From assembly GCA_946122785.1 (NCBI GenBank), contig CAMGYJ010000010.1, positions 12,871,467 through 12,935,466 of the forward strand: a stretch of 64,000 bases of DNA. Reading direction: 5' to 3'. Each line of letters begins with the position of its first letter. Positions within the stretch are counted from its first letter, which is position 1. The stretch comes from Linum tenue (Eukaryota; Streptophyta; Magnoliopsida; Malpighiales; Linaceae). Position numbers and translations under genes: made by a program. The notes beneath the pieces are model-generated. The model saw only the letters and a program-made list of their open reading frames with translations, ran no database searches and had not been told where the DNA came from. This document shows, piece by piece, positions 9,481-20,364 of this stretch.

Positions 9481-10743
9481 CACTATGTTCATATGGGAAG
9501 GAAAAGAAGGGGAGGTTAGGAAATGGGTGGAATACAAACACTATGTTAGAATTACTATTTTAACAACAAATATAGTTTGTAGCTAAAGGGTATTACTTGC
9601 CATCCAAATCAAAATTTGAATCAAAATAAACATAGGCTTATGGCAAAATAAATGTGTGACAAATACCTTCACAAATAGCCATGAGGAATAAATTATGTAG
9701 TCATTAGCATGTTATTAGCTTATGTCATAGATTATGTAGTCATTAGCATGTTATTAGCTACAATATTACTTTTCATGGCTAAGTTTGTAGCTATAAGAGG
9801 CAATTGTAGTAGTGCAAAGAATAAATAATGACGGGTAAAGCTGGAATAAATAAATTATAAAGGGATATATAAGTCATTTTCATGAATGATTTGTTCTCTT
9901 CTTCAAATCCCAAGTAAATAGGTGGGATTTACAAATCCGTGGGCCCACGGATTTGGAGCTCCAAATTCGTTGACCCCACATATTTGGTACCCTCCATTTT
10001 AGCTCAACAAACAATAGCTTTTGGACAAATCCTTTATGTGTTGGATTTACGAACAAAATCCCACATCCAAATCCATGAAGAAAACGACCCCTTAACTCTG
10101 TTTTCTAAATTCGGAACAGTGGCAAAGGGAAGGAAATAGGGGGAATGGGTGACTCTTCAACCTAACTCCTCAATTTGGAGAAAAAACCACCACTAACCTT
10201 TAATTCCTTTTTTTTATTTGCCCTCTCTCCTCTATCCTATCTTTTCTCCACTATCCTCTTCCTTCTCCACTATTATCAGAGAGAACACGAACCAGGACAA
10301 AAAACACAACACTTTTGTTCTTCTTTGTGCCAAGAGCTCGTTAGTCATCTTTTCCCACTGTACATGTAATTTGTTGTATTTTATATATTTAGTTGCTAAG
10401 TTGATTACTCAATAAAATAGTTAACAAAATTTTCGTAATAGGTTAACAAATTTCATTCAAATAACCAACTTTTTATTTGTTCTAGTTAACAAAATTAGCA
10501 AAGAAGAACAAATTTGATCAACATTAATGTAAATAATATAAACACATTATTTAATTATTTAACTATTCTATCATCATTAAAATATAATACATATCACAAT
10601 TCTCAATCTACTTTTTCTCTCCCACTTTCCCCTCAACTTTTCTCCATAAAACAACATTTTCTTTCCAATTCCCTCCAATTTCCCTCCCCTCCAAATTTTC
10701 CTAACCTTCCCTCCTTTTCCTCCCTTCCTTCGAAAACATAGTG
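9481..10743. repeat. Repeat region with inverted CACTATGTT ends
   Basis: The left end (9481) starts CACTATGTTC and runs into a purine-rich GGAAGGAAAAGAAGG block. The right end (10743, read backwards) starts CACTATGTTTTCGAAGG with a matching purine-rich block including GGTTAGGAAA. A third CACTATGTT lies at 9539. No clear target-site duplication. It may be a degraded DNA transposon, or two unrelated insertions that share an end. It contains a direct repeat with a 39-bp period (9692-9720 and 9731-9759). Confidence 0.35.
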
Positions 10744-12122
10744 TTTTTTTATAATGGTGACATCAATTTATTAAGAAAACTTTAAAGAGAAATAAAGGAG
10801 CGGACCTCCGAGAAGAACAGAAGCCAAAACAAAAACAAAACAAAAAACCAAAAAGCCAGCAAGCTGCAAGTCGCGGCCGGACCTGGAATAAAACAAAAGG
10901 CCAGCAAGCTGCAAATTCAGCAGCAAAAACAAACGCATCAGTAGACAGATGGATTCATCAAAACAAATGGATCCATCAAACACCTAAGATGCTCGAAACG
11001 GTTCTCTTATGCCGACAGTTCTTTGCCTGAGAAACCTGAGCCATTCCTCTGCAACATCTTTATCCACTTTACCAGCAACAACCAGCCATTTCCAAATCGA
11101 ATCACCAATCCTGAAAGCGATGACAAATTCCATAGTGGCCACACCATAAAAAATTCTTCGGTTTCTTTCTTTCCACAGGTTGCAACACAGAGCATGAAGA
11201 AGAACTGAAGTGCACCATTCTTTCGAATTTGTCGGCTTCCTTTGGGGCTAGTTGTTGATGACCTGAGAAATATCCCCATCACCCCGATTCGAGTAAAAAA
11301 AGGCCTTAAGGATTCCCCAAACTCTAGAAGCAAAACTGCAGTGAAGGAACAGGTGGTTCGCATCCTCTTCGCTTGCGACACACATCACGCACATGTTGGG
11401 AAAGCTCCAACCTTTATTCTTAAGCGAGTCATGAGTGAGGATCTTTTGCTGGTGAAGTATCCACATGAAAGTGCAGACCTAGGATAGGATCCAAGCCTAC
11501 CAGATTGTCCTGTGTGGGTAGTCGTCTGGCTGGGTATACTTCTCTTTCGTCAGGCCAACATACATGGAATGCACACTGAATTTCTCTGCAGGCAGCCAAA
11601 CCACAAAAATTCGGACCTGCAGAGAAAAAAGATGAATCTATAGCATTCAAAGAGTAAAAAAAATCTCTCCCTTTCTCTCTCAGCCCGACCTCTAAAAGAG
11701 GCGTTAAAAGGTATTTCCCAGGAAATACTCTCATTCGAGATTCAAAGAAGATCTTTAATCGAAGCTAAGGGGGAGGCAGCAACAGAGGCCAATCGCAGGA
11801 AGCTTTCTGCGAGTGTGTGATCACCCCTCCAAACGTCCCTCCAAAAGGAAGTAGCTTCACCGGTGCCCGGTTTAACCTGTGCAAATTTCCAGAAATCCGG
11901 TGCCTTCTTGATGATTTTGCTTCAAATACTGCAGCCCACAACCCCCGCAATTTCTCCACTACGCCACCGAGTTCCACCAAGCAAAAACTTTTCATAAATC
12001 AAATTCCTCCACCATCTTTCCTCTTCGTGAGGAAATATACATAACCATTTGCAGATCATCGCCTTGTTCTGTAACTCAAGATCCATGATTCCTAGCCCAC
12101 CCCATTTAATTGGCGCTTTACA

Positions 12123-12716
12123 TCATTCCCATGATACGAGATGAAAATTGCGGCGATCCGAATTACCCTTCCAAATGAAAACTCTCCGAACTCTCTCAAA
12201 CTTGTGAATCACGTTCTTTGGAGCAGTGAGGAGTGCGTAGCGGAATAGAGGTTGGCTCGAAAGAACGGATTTACACAAGATGATTCTCCTGCCCAGAAAA
12301 AGCATCCTAGCCTTCCATCCATCCAGTTTGACCTGCAATTTGGATAAGACCTGATTCCATGGACCCGAAGCCGTCAGGGAGGCTCCGAGTGGTAGCCCCA
12401 AGTAGGTTGTTGGAAGGTAAGCCCATTGACTTCCCATGATTTTTGCCAACGAGTCAATCTGCTCAAAGTCCCCAACCGGGTACAATAAGCTTTTGGCAAC
12501 GTTCACTCTCTGGCCGGTGATGCTTTGGAAACAAATCAACACTGCCAAAACACTCCTTACCTCTTCTTTAGAAGCGTCACAGAAGATAATTGCGTCGTCT
12601 GCGTAAAGTAAATGAGTGACTTCTCCTCTTCTGGTTTGTTTGTTCATACAAAATCCCTTGATCCTCCCGGCATCACTGATCTCTTGAATCATGAGTGAAA
12701 GAACGTCCATGATCAA
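12123..12716 (-). pseudogene. LINE reverse transcriptase, palm part with YADD
   Basis: A 197-codon open stretch in the same frame as the previous piece. It has His-Leu-Leu-Tyr-Ala-Asp-Asp, then Gly-Gln-Arg-Val-Asn-Val-Ala-Lys-Ser and Tyr-Leu-Gly-Leu-Pro-Leu-Gly, the usual LINE order. A TAG or TAA closes it; homologous sequence continues to about 11760. Confidence 0.85.
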
Positions 12717-12803
12717 ATTGAAGAAGAAAGGAGAGAGCGGGTCGCCTTGCTTTAGTCCCCTTATTGGTTTGATGAACCCAGCAGCATCGCCATTAACAAG
12801 AAC

Positions 12804-13949
12804 TTACAGTCGGGAAGCCGAAACTAACCCACGAACCCATCTGTGGAATTTGGCGTGAAACCCGAAAGACTCTATGATTTTGAACAGGAAGCCCCAGTTA
12901 ACCGAGTCGAAAGCCTTTTTAATATCCATATTTAGAATCAATCCTGGCTTCCCACTTCTCCTCCTGCTGTCCACCAATTCACTTGCAATAAGGTTGGCCT
13001 CGTGAAGTTGTCTAGCTCTTACCCCTGCAAATTGGTTAACATAGATGATTTTGTCCATTAAAGGCCGAAGGCGTGCAAGCAGGACCTTCGATATGATCTT
13101 ATTAATGCTGCCAATGAGGCTGATTGGTCTAAAGTCATTGGGCTCCTCAGCGGCTTCCTTCTTCGGGATTAAGCAGATGAAGGAATGTGCAACAGAGTCA
13201 GGAACCAGTCCTGTAATGTAAAAATCATCAAAAGCTTTGATTAAATCCCCTTTAATGATATTCCAACACTTCTTGAAGAAAGCAATAGTGAATCCATCCG
13301 GTTCCGGGGCTCTGTCACCGTCACAAGCTGAAATTGCCTTCCAAATCTCTGCTTCTGTGAATGGCACTGTGATCGCAAAGTTATCCTCCTCCCCAATCAA
13401 GCCCTCTCTATAATTGCGCGGGAAGGGTCTATCATGGGAATTATCATGGAACCTCTCCTGAAAGTGCCCAATGAAAACCTCTTGTAGCTCCGCCTTGTCT
13501 TCAACGAGGCGCCCATTCACTTTGATATTCTGGATTTTGCTCCTTCGTTGGTTACTCTTCGCGACATTATGGAAAAAAGACGTGCTTTTATCCCCAACTT
13601 TGAGCCATGTCTCACGTGATTTCTGACGCCAAGCAATTTCCTCCACGATGAGAGTTTTTTCTAGTTCACATCTCAGTAGACTTTTCTGCACCTGTACATC
13701 TTCTAACAACGGTCCTTGATCTTCCAATTTCGAAATGTCCTCTAGTTTTCTAAGCACAACAATTTTAACTTCGACTCTGCCAAAAACCTCTGCATTCCAC
13801 CCTTTAATCATGAACTTTGTACTTCTCAAACGTTGCCCAAATCTGAACAGATAACCGGTCCCCGTGACCGGGATGCTCCCCCAACCAACCATCTGAGACA
13901 GAAAATCATCATGTAAAAGCCACATATTTAGGAACTTCCAAGGTCTCAT
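12804..13949 (-). pseudogene. LINE reverse transcriptase, N-terminal open part
   Basis: A 381-codon open stretch of the LINE RT. It holds the linker after the endonuclease, the fingers region with Glu-Pro-Asp-Gly-Phe-Thr (Ala-Pro-Asp-Gly in most), Phe-Arg-Pro-Ile-Ser-Leu-Ile and the Asn-Met-Asp-Ile-Lys-Lys-Ala-Phe-Asp catalytic block. It ends at a TAA in the same frame as the next piece, which begins with the Lys-Gln-Gly-Asp-Pro motif. Confidence 0.85.
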
Positions 13950-14407
13950 AATCTACACCTCATTATCCCATCGTAATAGCAACGAATTATGGTTCGAATC
14001 TACCCTCTCTAAAGCCAAGACGGACTCAGGCGCAAAGCAAGTCTCGAAGATGTGGTTTACCAATGCTCTATCAATCCGAGACATGGAGTTGCTCTCTCCA
14101 CCTCTGTTCCAAGTGAACAAAGCTCCTTTGAGGGGTAAATCAATGAGGGCATGAGAGTTGATTAGATCGTTGAACTTTGCCATCAAGTCACTATCCCTGG
14201 CCTGTCCTTTGTAATCATCCTCTAACCGGACTAGATTGAAATTTCCAATAATGCAAATAGGCTATCTAACGTGACCACAAACCCAGCTCAACTCCTGCAG
14301 GAATTCAAGTTTATCCCGCCGTTCTTGAGGACCATAAACACAAAGAAATTCCTACTCTTTTTCTTCTGTTTCAAATTTGATAGTTAGATGGTCAAGGGTA
14401 CTAGGGC

Positions 14408-15219
14408 GGACAAAATCAGAAAATGCCAACTTGTAAAAAACAATTTTCATAATACCACAATTTTTTTAATAAAATGTCTTCCAAATATCCAATTTTTGAG
14501 CACTTCGCTGGTGTTCCGAGCGATCTGTGTCAAATCTAGGGTGAATCGCTGGACACACTTGCGAACTACTCCTAATTACTTAGGTTAAAACTTCAAATTA
14601 TCATAACTTTGCACTCGGTTATCGGATCGTAGTGAATTTTTATTATTTCGCATAATTTTTCTAGATCTTCGAAGCCTCAAATTGTCAAGAACGGTTTGGT
14701 CTCCGCCTTTGTCGTAAAAGAAAATGCCATTTGCTACCCCAAACATCATTTTCGATTTCGCCAAATTTTGAAAGATCGTAACTTTGTGCTCCGTAGTCTG
14801 ATCATCACAATTTTTTTATTCTGTTTAACTTTTTAAAGCCTACAACTTTTTCTATAGATTATTTTCATATGTGGAAATGTGTAAATTAAATATAAGATCA
14901 TTCTCAAAACCCCTTAATTCCAATAAAATTACTTCTTTTGGAAATTTCTACCGTTGAAAGTTGTACATCTTGAAAAGTTATGCGTAATAAAAACAATCGC
15001 TACGATCGAACAATTGAGCGCAAAGTTACGGCCATTTGAAATTATGAAGCCATATTAGGAGTGGAGCGCAGGCTGACTAGTGATCTGAGTGGTTCGATCT
15101 AGTGTGAAGCGAATCACTACCTAGCGAAAAACTCCAAACTCGAGTATTTTGGGGAACACTTTGTAAAGTGGGGTATTGTAGATTTTTTTTTGAAACTTGG
15201 CCATTTTCGGATTTTGTCC
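14408..15219. mobile_element. Foldback (Mutator-like) element, copy 1
   Basis: The left end GGACAAAATCAGAAAATG and the right end read backwards (GGACAAAATCCGAAAATGG) are inverted copies, and homology continues inward. The middle carries the same core as 21279-22310 and 38354-39671: phrases such as CATAACTTTGCACTCGG, TTTCGCATAA and ACTTTGTGCTCCG in one arm and their complements in the other. No clear duplication at the flanks, perhaps because it abuts the truncated LINE. No coding capacity. Confidence 0.7.
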
Positions 15220-15830
15220 TTGCTTTAGGAAGAAAAAAAAAGGATTCTTGTAGATCAGCAATATGGAAGGATATCCTTGAGAATATTGCTCCGGGAGCTC
15301 ATTACAGGCAACAACATCAAAGGTAAAGTACATAAGACTATATGCTATCGTTGGATTAACATATCTCTGTATCCAGATCAGAAGCAGCTTGATGTTTCGG
15401 CTCCAAGGCTGAAACAGAGGAGATCCTTCAGATGGAGGTGAGATCTTGCCATTAAGAAATCCCAACTTGTTTTTGCCGTTAATAACTAGAACCATCGATC
15501 TTTTCAAGTTAGATATGTTCAATTCAGTGAGAGGTTGAGACACTAAACACTTCCCCCAATTCTCATTTGGATGAATAAAGAATGGGTTCGATGGGTTGAA
15601 ATTGGCACATCTTTGTAGGTAATCGTGTGCAAGTCGTGCGATGATCCTCCAGTGTGAGGATTTCCCATAGAAAATAGAAGGGATGGCATCGTTGCTAGAA
15701 CAAAAAAAAATCAGTAAAAGTCGCCATAGGAGAACAAACTTAGGGTTGTAGAAATAGGAAAAGAAGAAATTGGGGAAAATTAGAAACGAGAAGAAGCTTG
15801 AGATATTTCTGCTATGATATATTAGCAACG
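15220..15830 (-). pseudogene. Copia gag N-terminal fragment
   Basis: On the minus strand about 15620-15300 encodes the Copia-like gag N-terminal domain: Asn-Pro-Phe-Phe-Ile-His-Pro, Leu-Val-Ser-Gln-Pro-Leu-Thr, Lys-Arg-Ser-Met, then Lys-Asn-Lys-Leu-Gly-Phe-Leu-Asn-Gly. The open frame is long (235 codons to 15121), but its C-terminal third runs into the inverted repeat of the foldback element, so that end is not gag. No protease, integrase or RT follows. It is a truncated copia remnant, with possible LTR sequence upstream (17275-17480). Confidence 0.65.
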
Positions 15831-15891
15831 GGTAATATCTTCAATTGATCATTTACTCAAAACAAAATTCATACAATGTCAATAGTCGGTT

Positions 15892-17274
15892 TGACTCGCT
15901 CTGACACAACTCCTAACAATGGCCAAGTGTAACCAATGAAAGGGACTGCAGTATAGTGACTCAAGTAATAAATATCGAATCCACGGGTCTCTAGAGTTAC
16001 TATTATTGAGCTTCAGTTCATTATCTAGCAAACTAGATTAAGATGGAAGAACTAAAACTACTCTAACAAACTACAGTTAAAGTTAATCTAATTACAGGTT
16101 GGGAACTCACTTAGGTATGATTCCCCCTAGCCACTATCCATATTAATGATTGATGATCTCTAACTTGTTTCACTTTCATTCACAATGCGGAGAATCCTTG
16201 ACTAAACCTTGAATCTCGACTAAATGATCAAGGCCCTCTTGAGTCAATTGTCTAGAGGGATGTGTCCTTCTCTAGAACAACCGATCAAGGTGTTCTGAAC
16301 TAGATTCCCTCTATCGAATGAGGTTCTCAATCGATACAAAGCATTGAATCAACCCTCGACTAAAGCAATCGATCCAATAATATCAATCTATGATGCTCTA
16401 TTGACCTAATCAGGTATTCGCTCTCATAGGATCAAAGCAGAATCAATAATCTCGACTAAAGCAGAATTGAATCATGAAAACATGCATAGATTGAATATGA
16501 ACTCAAGATTATCAAGTAAGAGTACTCATACAATCATCCAATCAAACAAACATAGCTAGGGTTCCTCAAAACCTAAGTGAAGGGAAGTTACTCCATAGAG
16601 AAGAGAGAGACTGCAGTAAGAATCTTCAGATGATCAGTCTTCAAGTCCGAGCTTGTTCCTCGAGCTTACAAGGCGAAGAAATCCTCCAATTCCAATCCAA
16701 GAATGCCCTCAAATCGCTCTCTCTCTCTTTGGTTTGTCCCTAGGGTGTTTGGGATCCAAACCGAGCTCCCCCTCTCCTTTGGCTCGAAATTGAACCCAGA
16801 AATTCCCGATCACACGGCCAGGCCACACGGGCGTGTGACTTTCCCAGCTGCCCGTGTGAGTGTTCAAACGCGACGTTTCGATTAGTGGGCTTCCAGGTAT
16901 GCTGCACGGCCAGGGCCACACGGCCGTGTGGATTCCCAGGCTGCCCGTGTGGAAATCACCGAGCCTTCACACAGCCACAATGGGTCCCCTACACGGCCAG
17001 TGTGGCTTGCCTGTGCAATTTGGTGCCACACGGCCAGGTCACACGACCGTGTGGGTTTTTAGGCGTGCCCGTCTGGCTTCCTCAGCTTCTCGCCAAACGT
17101 CCAATCTTCGTCTAATCGAGCCCGAACTCGTTCCCAAGCCTTCATTCACGTGCTAGGACCTGAAATATCACAAACAAGAACAACCTAGCGTGAAATCGGC
17201 CTAAAACGCGAGAATCGACATCTCAAAACGGCTCAAGAATATGAGTAAAAACATGTGCAATCAATGGTCTATCA
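15892..17274 (-). mobile_element. Solo LTR (GGCCGTG-palindrome family), copy 1
   Basis: A solo LTR of 1383 bp starting TGACTCGCT and ending TCTATCA, flanked by CGGTT (15887-15891) and CAGTT (17275-17279), a 5-bp duplication with one change. It matches the solo LTR at 60942-62414 at both ends and in internal blocks (GGCCAAGTGTAACCAATGAA; GGTCTCTAGAGTTACTATTA; AAAACATGTGCAA). Between 16815 and 17065 it carries a cluster of CACACGGCCGTGTG-like palindromes. It has no internal coding region or second LTR. Confidence 0.8.
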
Positions 17275-17480
17275 CAGTTACTTTATTTATACAGAGGAAG
17301 TGACCGTTGAAAAGAGAGAGAGAGAGAGAGAGAATCTGTTTCGTAACAGAATTACAACGAAGCTATTGACTAATTACAATCAACTCCTAACTCTAACTTA
17401 TACATACAAACTAATCCTAACTAATTATATGATGATACTAATACTATGAAAAATATCCTTCAACTCTATCTATTCTAATA
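17275..17480 (-). repeat. Possible copia 5' LTR remnant
   Basis: On the minus strand this AT-rich stretch has repeated GTTAGGAGTT/GTTAGGATTAGTTTG phrases, a GA microsatellite (17306-17332) and TGTATAAATAAAG, resembling a copia LTR. It would belong to the gag fragment at 15300-15620, with the solo LTR inserted in it. Low certainty. Confidence 0.3.
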
Positions 17481-17700
17481 TATCCTGAGTGGAAAGCTTG
17501 TGAACGAAATTCTTTTGTCGAATTTTTGTTCAAAGGCTCTTGAAAAATGTTTGATGACACTTTCAACCGATTCTTTTAAGAGATTTTGAATGTCCATTTC
17601 GTCAAATTGGAGTTCGTAGTTAAATAACTTTTTGGCAGAAAGATAATTTAGTGAGTATTCAACGAAAAAAGATAGTTCAGTGAGCAAATTGTATATATGT

Positions 17701-18516
17701 TATAAATAAGTGACCAAGTTGACTAATAACCGTACTTTATTCAGAGAGGGAAAGAGAGAGAATTCAAAAAACCCTCTGCAAACTCTGCAACTTCGCCCAC
17801 TTCCCCAAAAGAAAGAAATCATTTCAGGGAGGAGGAAGAGAAAAAACCAACGAATGGAGCAGGAAAATTCAAAGTCCAGAAGCCCACGTTTCCACACCAA
17901 GAACACCAACAACCGCACCACAACCCGTGTCTCCACCTCTTTCTCGTCCTGTCTTTGTCTCTTTTCTCTTGGAAAGCAAAATAATTTCGGAACTTTGCAC
18001 TACCATCAATAACTTTCTTGATCCTAAAAATCTCGTCTCCAGAACATTCATCAAGGCTCAGCGCCGCTGCAACTCAAGCGAGCTTCAGGTTTCAGTCGAG
18101 CTTCTTGCTATTGTGCTACTCCGTCTTTCTTTCCTTCTGCTAGATCAACTGGCGGTGGTGGTTTTTTTTTGCCTGTCTCTGTGTTCTGGGTCCTAGGTGT
18201 TTGTTGAAAGTGCCGTGTGAGCTTGTTTCTTAGTTAAAGCTCAAAGTTTTCAACTTTTTCTCAGGGGCGGGTTCTAGCTTCTGCTCAGCTTTTCAGTAGT
18301 TCTTTAATCTAGGGCACTACGATCACTACCCATTTGCCAGGGTTTCAGGGAATTGGCCGGGATTCCCGGGGAAATTTCTTAGCTGTTGTTGGTAGGAATT
18401 TCGGGAACCGTTCATTTAATCGTTTATTTTTTCACATTTAGTTCAAATCATTCCTAGATCTGCAACTGCAGATTTTTATTATAGTTGTTTTGAGTTTTGA
18501 GCAAGCAAAGGGAGGG
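17701..18516 (+). promoter_or_regulatory. TATA box and 5' leader of the DUF641/GIL1-type gene
   Basis: TATAAATA at 17701-17708, then a purine-rich leader start near 17735-17760 (GAGAGGGAAAGAGAGAG). The leader to the ATG at 18517 is about 780 bp and has no convincing ORF. Candidate splice signals (CTTCAG/GTTTCAG near 18087 and TTTTTATTATAG near 18484) suggest a leader intron, which is common in this family but not proven here. Confidence 0.45.
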
Positions 18517-19836
18517 ATGGAGTGCTCGCCCGCTAAACCCTTAAAACCTTCTTCAAACATAACGGTGGAGATGGTATCCAAGATTGCTAAAGTTTGGAGA
18601 TTGAGATCCATCGGTGTGTTCTCCGGCGAAAACCCACATAGCCAGACCCATCCCACGGGCATTCGCAAGCCTCACTTGATGGGTGAGAGCAGCAGCAGTG
18701 ATGCAACTGGGAGAACAGGTTCCGGCCGTGTTGGTAGGAAGGATGGAGCTCGTTCTCAGCCTGCTAGCAAGAGTGGGAAATTGACCGGCGGTGACAAGGA
18801 TCTCCTTACGCTGTTTGATTCAGTTTCAGCTCTGAAATTGGCATATATTCAGCTTCAGGAAGCTCATGTTCCTTATAACCCTGACAAGATTGTAGCTGCG
18901 GATGAAATCGTCATGTCTCAGCTCCGAACTCTCTGCAACATTAGAAGGTCAGTTAAGGAGAAGCAGTTTGAGAAATCGAAGCTCGAGTCTTCCCGTTTAG
19001 ACTCTCTGCGAGCTGAAGTTGAAGCTAAAGAGAGGGTCTTGGAGCAACTGAAGGCCCAAACTGGGGCTAGAGATGCTGAGATTGCCCGGTTGAGGAAAGA
19101 ATTTCATGATTTGGCCACTACCAATTTACAATTGGCCGAGACAATCAAAGCAAGAATCTTGGAGAAAAGGAGTTGGAAGGTTATAGATGCTGCAATGTTC
19201 GAGGAAATCTTCAGATTGGCTTGTAATTCGATTCATGATTTCGCAAAGCCGATGATTAACCTGATGAAAGCTTCAGGGTGGGATCTAGACTTGGCTGCTT
19301 ATGCAGTTGTAAATGGGGCAACTTACTCCAAAAGGTCGCACAAGAAGTATGCATTTGAAGCATATGTTTCTCGGAGAATGTTTCATGGGATGTCGCTCAA
19401 ATTGTGTGATGTCGGTGATGTTATGAGGTATGATGATCCTATCGAGTCTCTGATAGAGAATCCTAATTCAGGGTTTGCCAACTTCTGTGGCAAAAAGTAC
19501 CTGTTCATTGTTCATCCGGTGATGGAGATATGTTTCTTTAGGAATTTGGATCATAGGATGCTGGTGATTAGTGGGAAGCATCCGAGAACACCATTGTACC
19601 AAATCTTTGTGAGAATGGCAAAGTGGATTTGGGTTCTACATGGAATTGCCACATCGATCGATCCCCAGGCTAAGGTGTTTGCAGTAAGCAGAGGAAGTGA
19701 ATTCTCTGAGGTTTATATGGAATCTGTTGAAGAGAATACAGAAGTCAACTGTAAAGTTGAATTCATGGTCATGCCTGGCTTCAGAATTGGGGACAATTTG
19801 GTTAAATCTCGGGTTTATCTTTCGAAACGAAGATGA
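18517..19836 (+). CDS. DUF641 / GIL1-IRKI-type protein, 439 aa, single coding exon
   Basis: Plant-specific protein of the GRAVITROPIC IN THE LIGHT 1 / IRK-interacting family; members act in light-dependent gravitropism and at the plasma membrane with receptor kinases. The frame is intact and ends Lys-Arg-Arg. In order: an N-terminal segment (SNITVEMVSKIAKVWRLRSI, about 13-32); a Ser/Gly-rich linker (57-91); the DUF641 region (about 95-225) with Asp-Leu-Leu-Thr-Leu-Phe-Asp-Ser-Val-Ser-Ala-Leu-Lys, His-Val-Pro-Tyr-Asn-Pro-Asp-Lys and a predicted coiled coil (about 140-215); then the conserved C-terminal domain (about 225-439) with Phe-Cys-Gly-Lys-Lys-Tyr-Leu and His-Pro. I chose the ATG at 18517; the frame is open 27 nt upstream but has no ATG there. 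The molecular role is inferred from family only. Confidence 0.9.
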   Translation: MECSPAKPLKPSSNITVEMVSKIAKVWRLRSIGVFSGENPHSQTHPTGIRKPHLMGESSSSDATGRTGSGRVGRKDGARSQPASKSGKLTGGDKDLLTLFDSVSALKLAYIQLQEAHVPYNPDKIVAADEIVMSQLRTLCNIRRSVKEKQFEKSKLESSRLDSLRAEVEAKERVLEQLKAQTGARDAEIARLRKEFHDLATTNLQLAETIKARILEKRSWKVIDAAMFEEIFRLACNSIHDFAKPMINLMKASGWDLDLAAYAVVNGATYSKRSHKKYAFEAYVSRRMFHGMSLKLCDVGDVMRYDDPIESLIENPNSGFANFCGKKYLFIVHPVMEICFFRNLDHRMLVISGKHPRTPLYQIFVRMAKWIWVLHGIATSIDPQAKVFAVSRGSEFSEVYMESVEENTEVNCKVEFMVMPGFRIGDNLVKSRVYLSKRR

Positions 19837-20364
19837 TTCATTCTCCTATAACATGCCTGAAATGGAGATGCTCTTGTTGGCACGGGTAACTTCGAGAAGC
19901 TTGCTATTCATCTCTTGTTATTAAATGTGTTTATATACTCTATAATCGAGCTAGTTACGAGTTACTTTTCCAGAGTGCGTCAATAGTAGCTAGCGTAAGA
20001 AGAAAAACAACTGCATATGTTGATAGCCATTCTATAATATTAGTCTGTCATCAGTTCCAGTAAACGCCCTTATATGCACTTGTTGAACTGTAAATATATA
20101 TCGACTAGTACTTGCCAGTTTTGCCAATGAGCTCATTGTACTCTTCTTGTGGCCATGATCTTAAATGGGGAGGACATTGCTATCAATTTTACTCTTGAGT
20201 ACATTACAGCACCATTTCCCTGTTTCTTCGAATACAATGTTGATTTGAATTAGTTCTATAGACTATTATCAGTAAAAAAATTTGCTTTGAGAACAAAGCA
20301 TACTTTGACTAGTAGTGAGTGACAAGTAGAAGAAGAAGAAATGGAGAAAAAGAAAGAATTAGTA
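19837..20364. other. Intergenic region between convergent genes
   Basis: The 3' flanks of the DUF641-type gene and the OFP gene meet here. I see no coding sequence or transposon. A CTT/GAA-rich tract at 20330-20355 belongs to the OFP 3' end. Confidence 0.6.

Larger units (their letters stand above)
10744..14407 (-). mobile_element. L1-type LINE, 5'-truncated and inactive
   Basis: Non-LTR retrotransposon on the minus strand ending in a short poly(A) (T7 at 10744-10750). From its 5' side: the end of an AP-endonuclease domain (14400-13953, with Val-Tyr-Gly-Pro and Gly-Asn-Phe-Asn where Gly-Asp-Phe-Asn is usual); reverse transcriptase (13949-about 11760, with Pro-Asp-Gly-Phe-Thr, Lys-Lys-Ala-Phe-Asp, Lys-Gln-Gly-Asp-Pro-Leu-Ser-Pro and Tyr-Ala-Asp-Asp); and a zf-RVT segment (about 11466-11248, Cys-x2-Cys..His..His-Cys). 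In-frame stops separate the pieces near 13950 and 12802, with more downstream. The 5' end meets the foldback element at 14408. ORF1 and the endonuclease N-terminus are missing. Confidence 0.9.

Noticed and set aside
9344..9541. Overlapping 60-80 codon frames upstream of the EPFL gene
   Set aside because: Short, low complexity, no family match, lie in a leader/repeat region.
9481..10743. Complete CACTA transposon
   Set aside because: Ends read CACTATGTT rather than a CACTA consensus pair, no 3-bp duplication, and the right end coincides with a LINE poly(A) site; kept only as an unclassified repeat.
16900..17060. Regularly spaced GGCCGTG palindromes considered as a CRISPR-like array
   Set aside because: Spacing and units are irregular, spacers are not unique, and both copies sit inside a plant LTR with target-site duplications.
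17306..17332. GA repeat considered as a GAGA regulatory site of the DUF641-type gene
   Set aside because: It is about 400 bp upstream of the TATA box inside a probable LTR remnant; simple microsatellite is enough.
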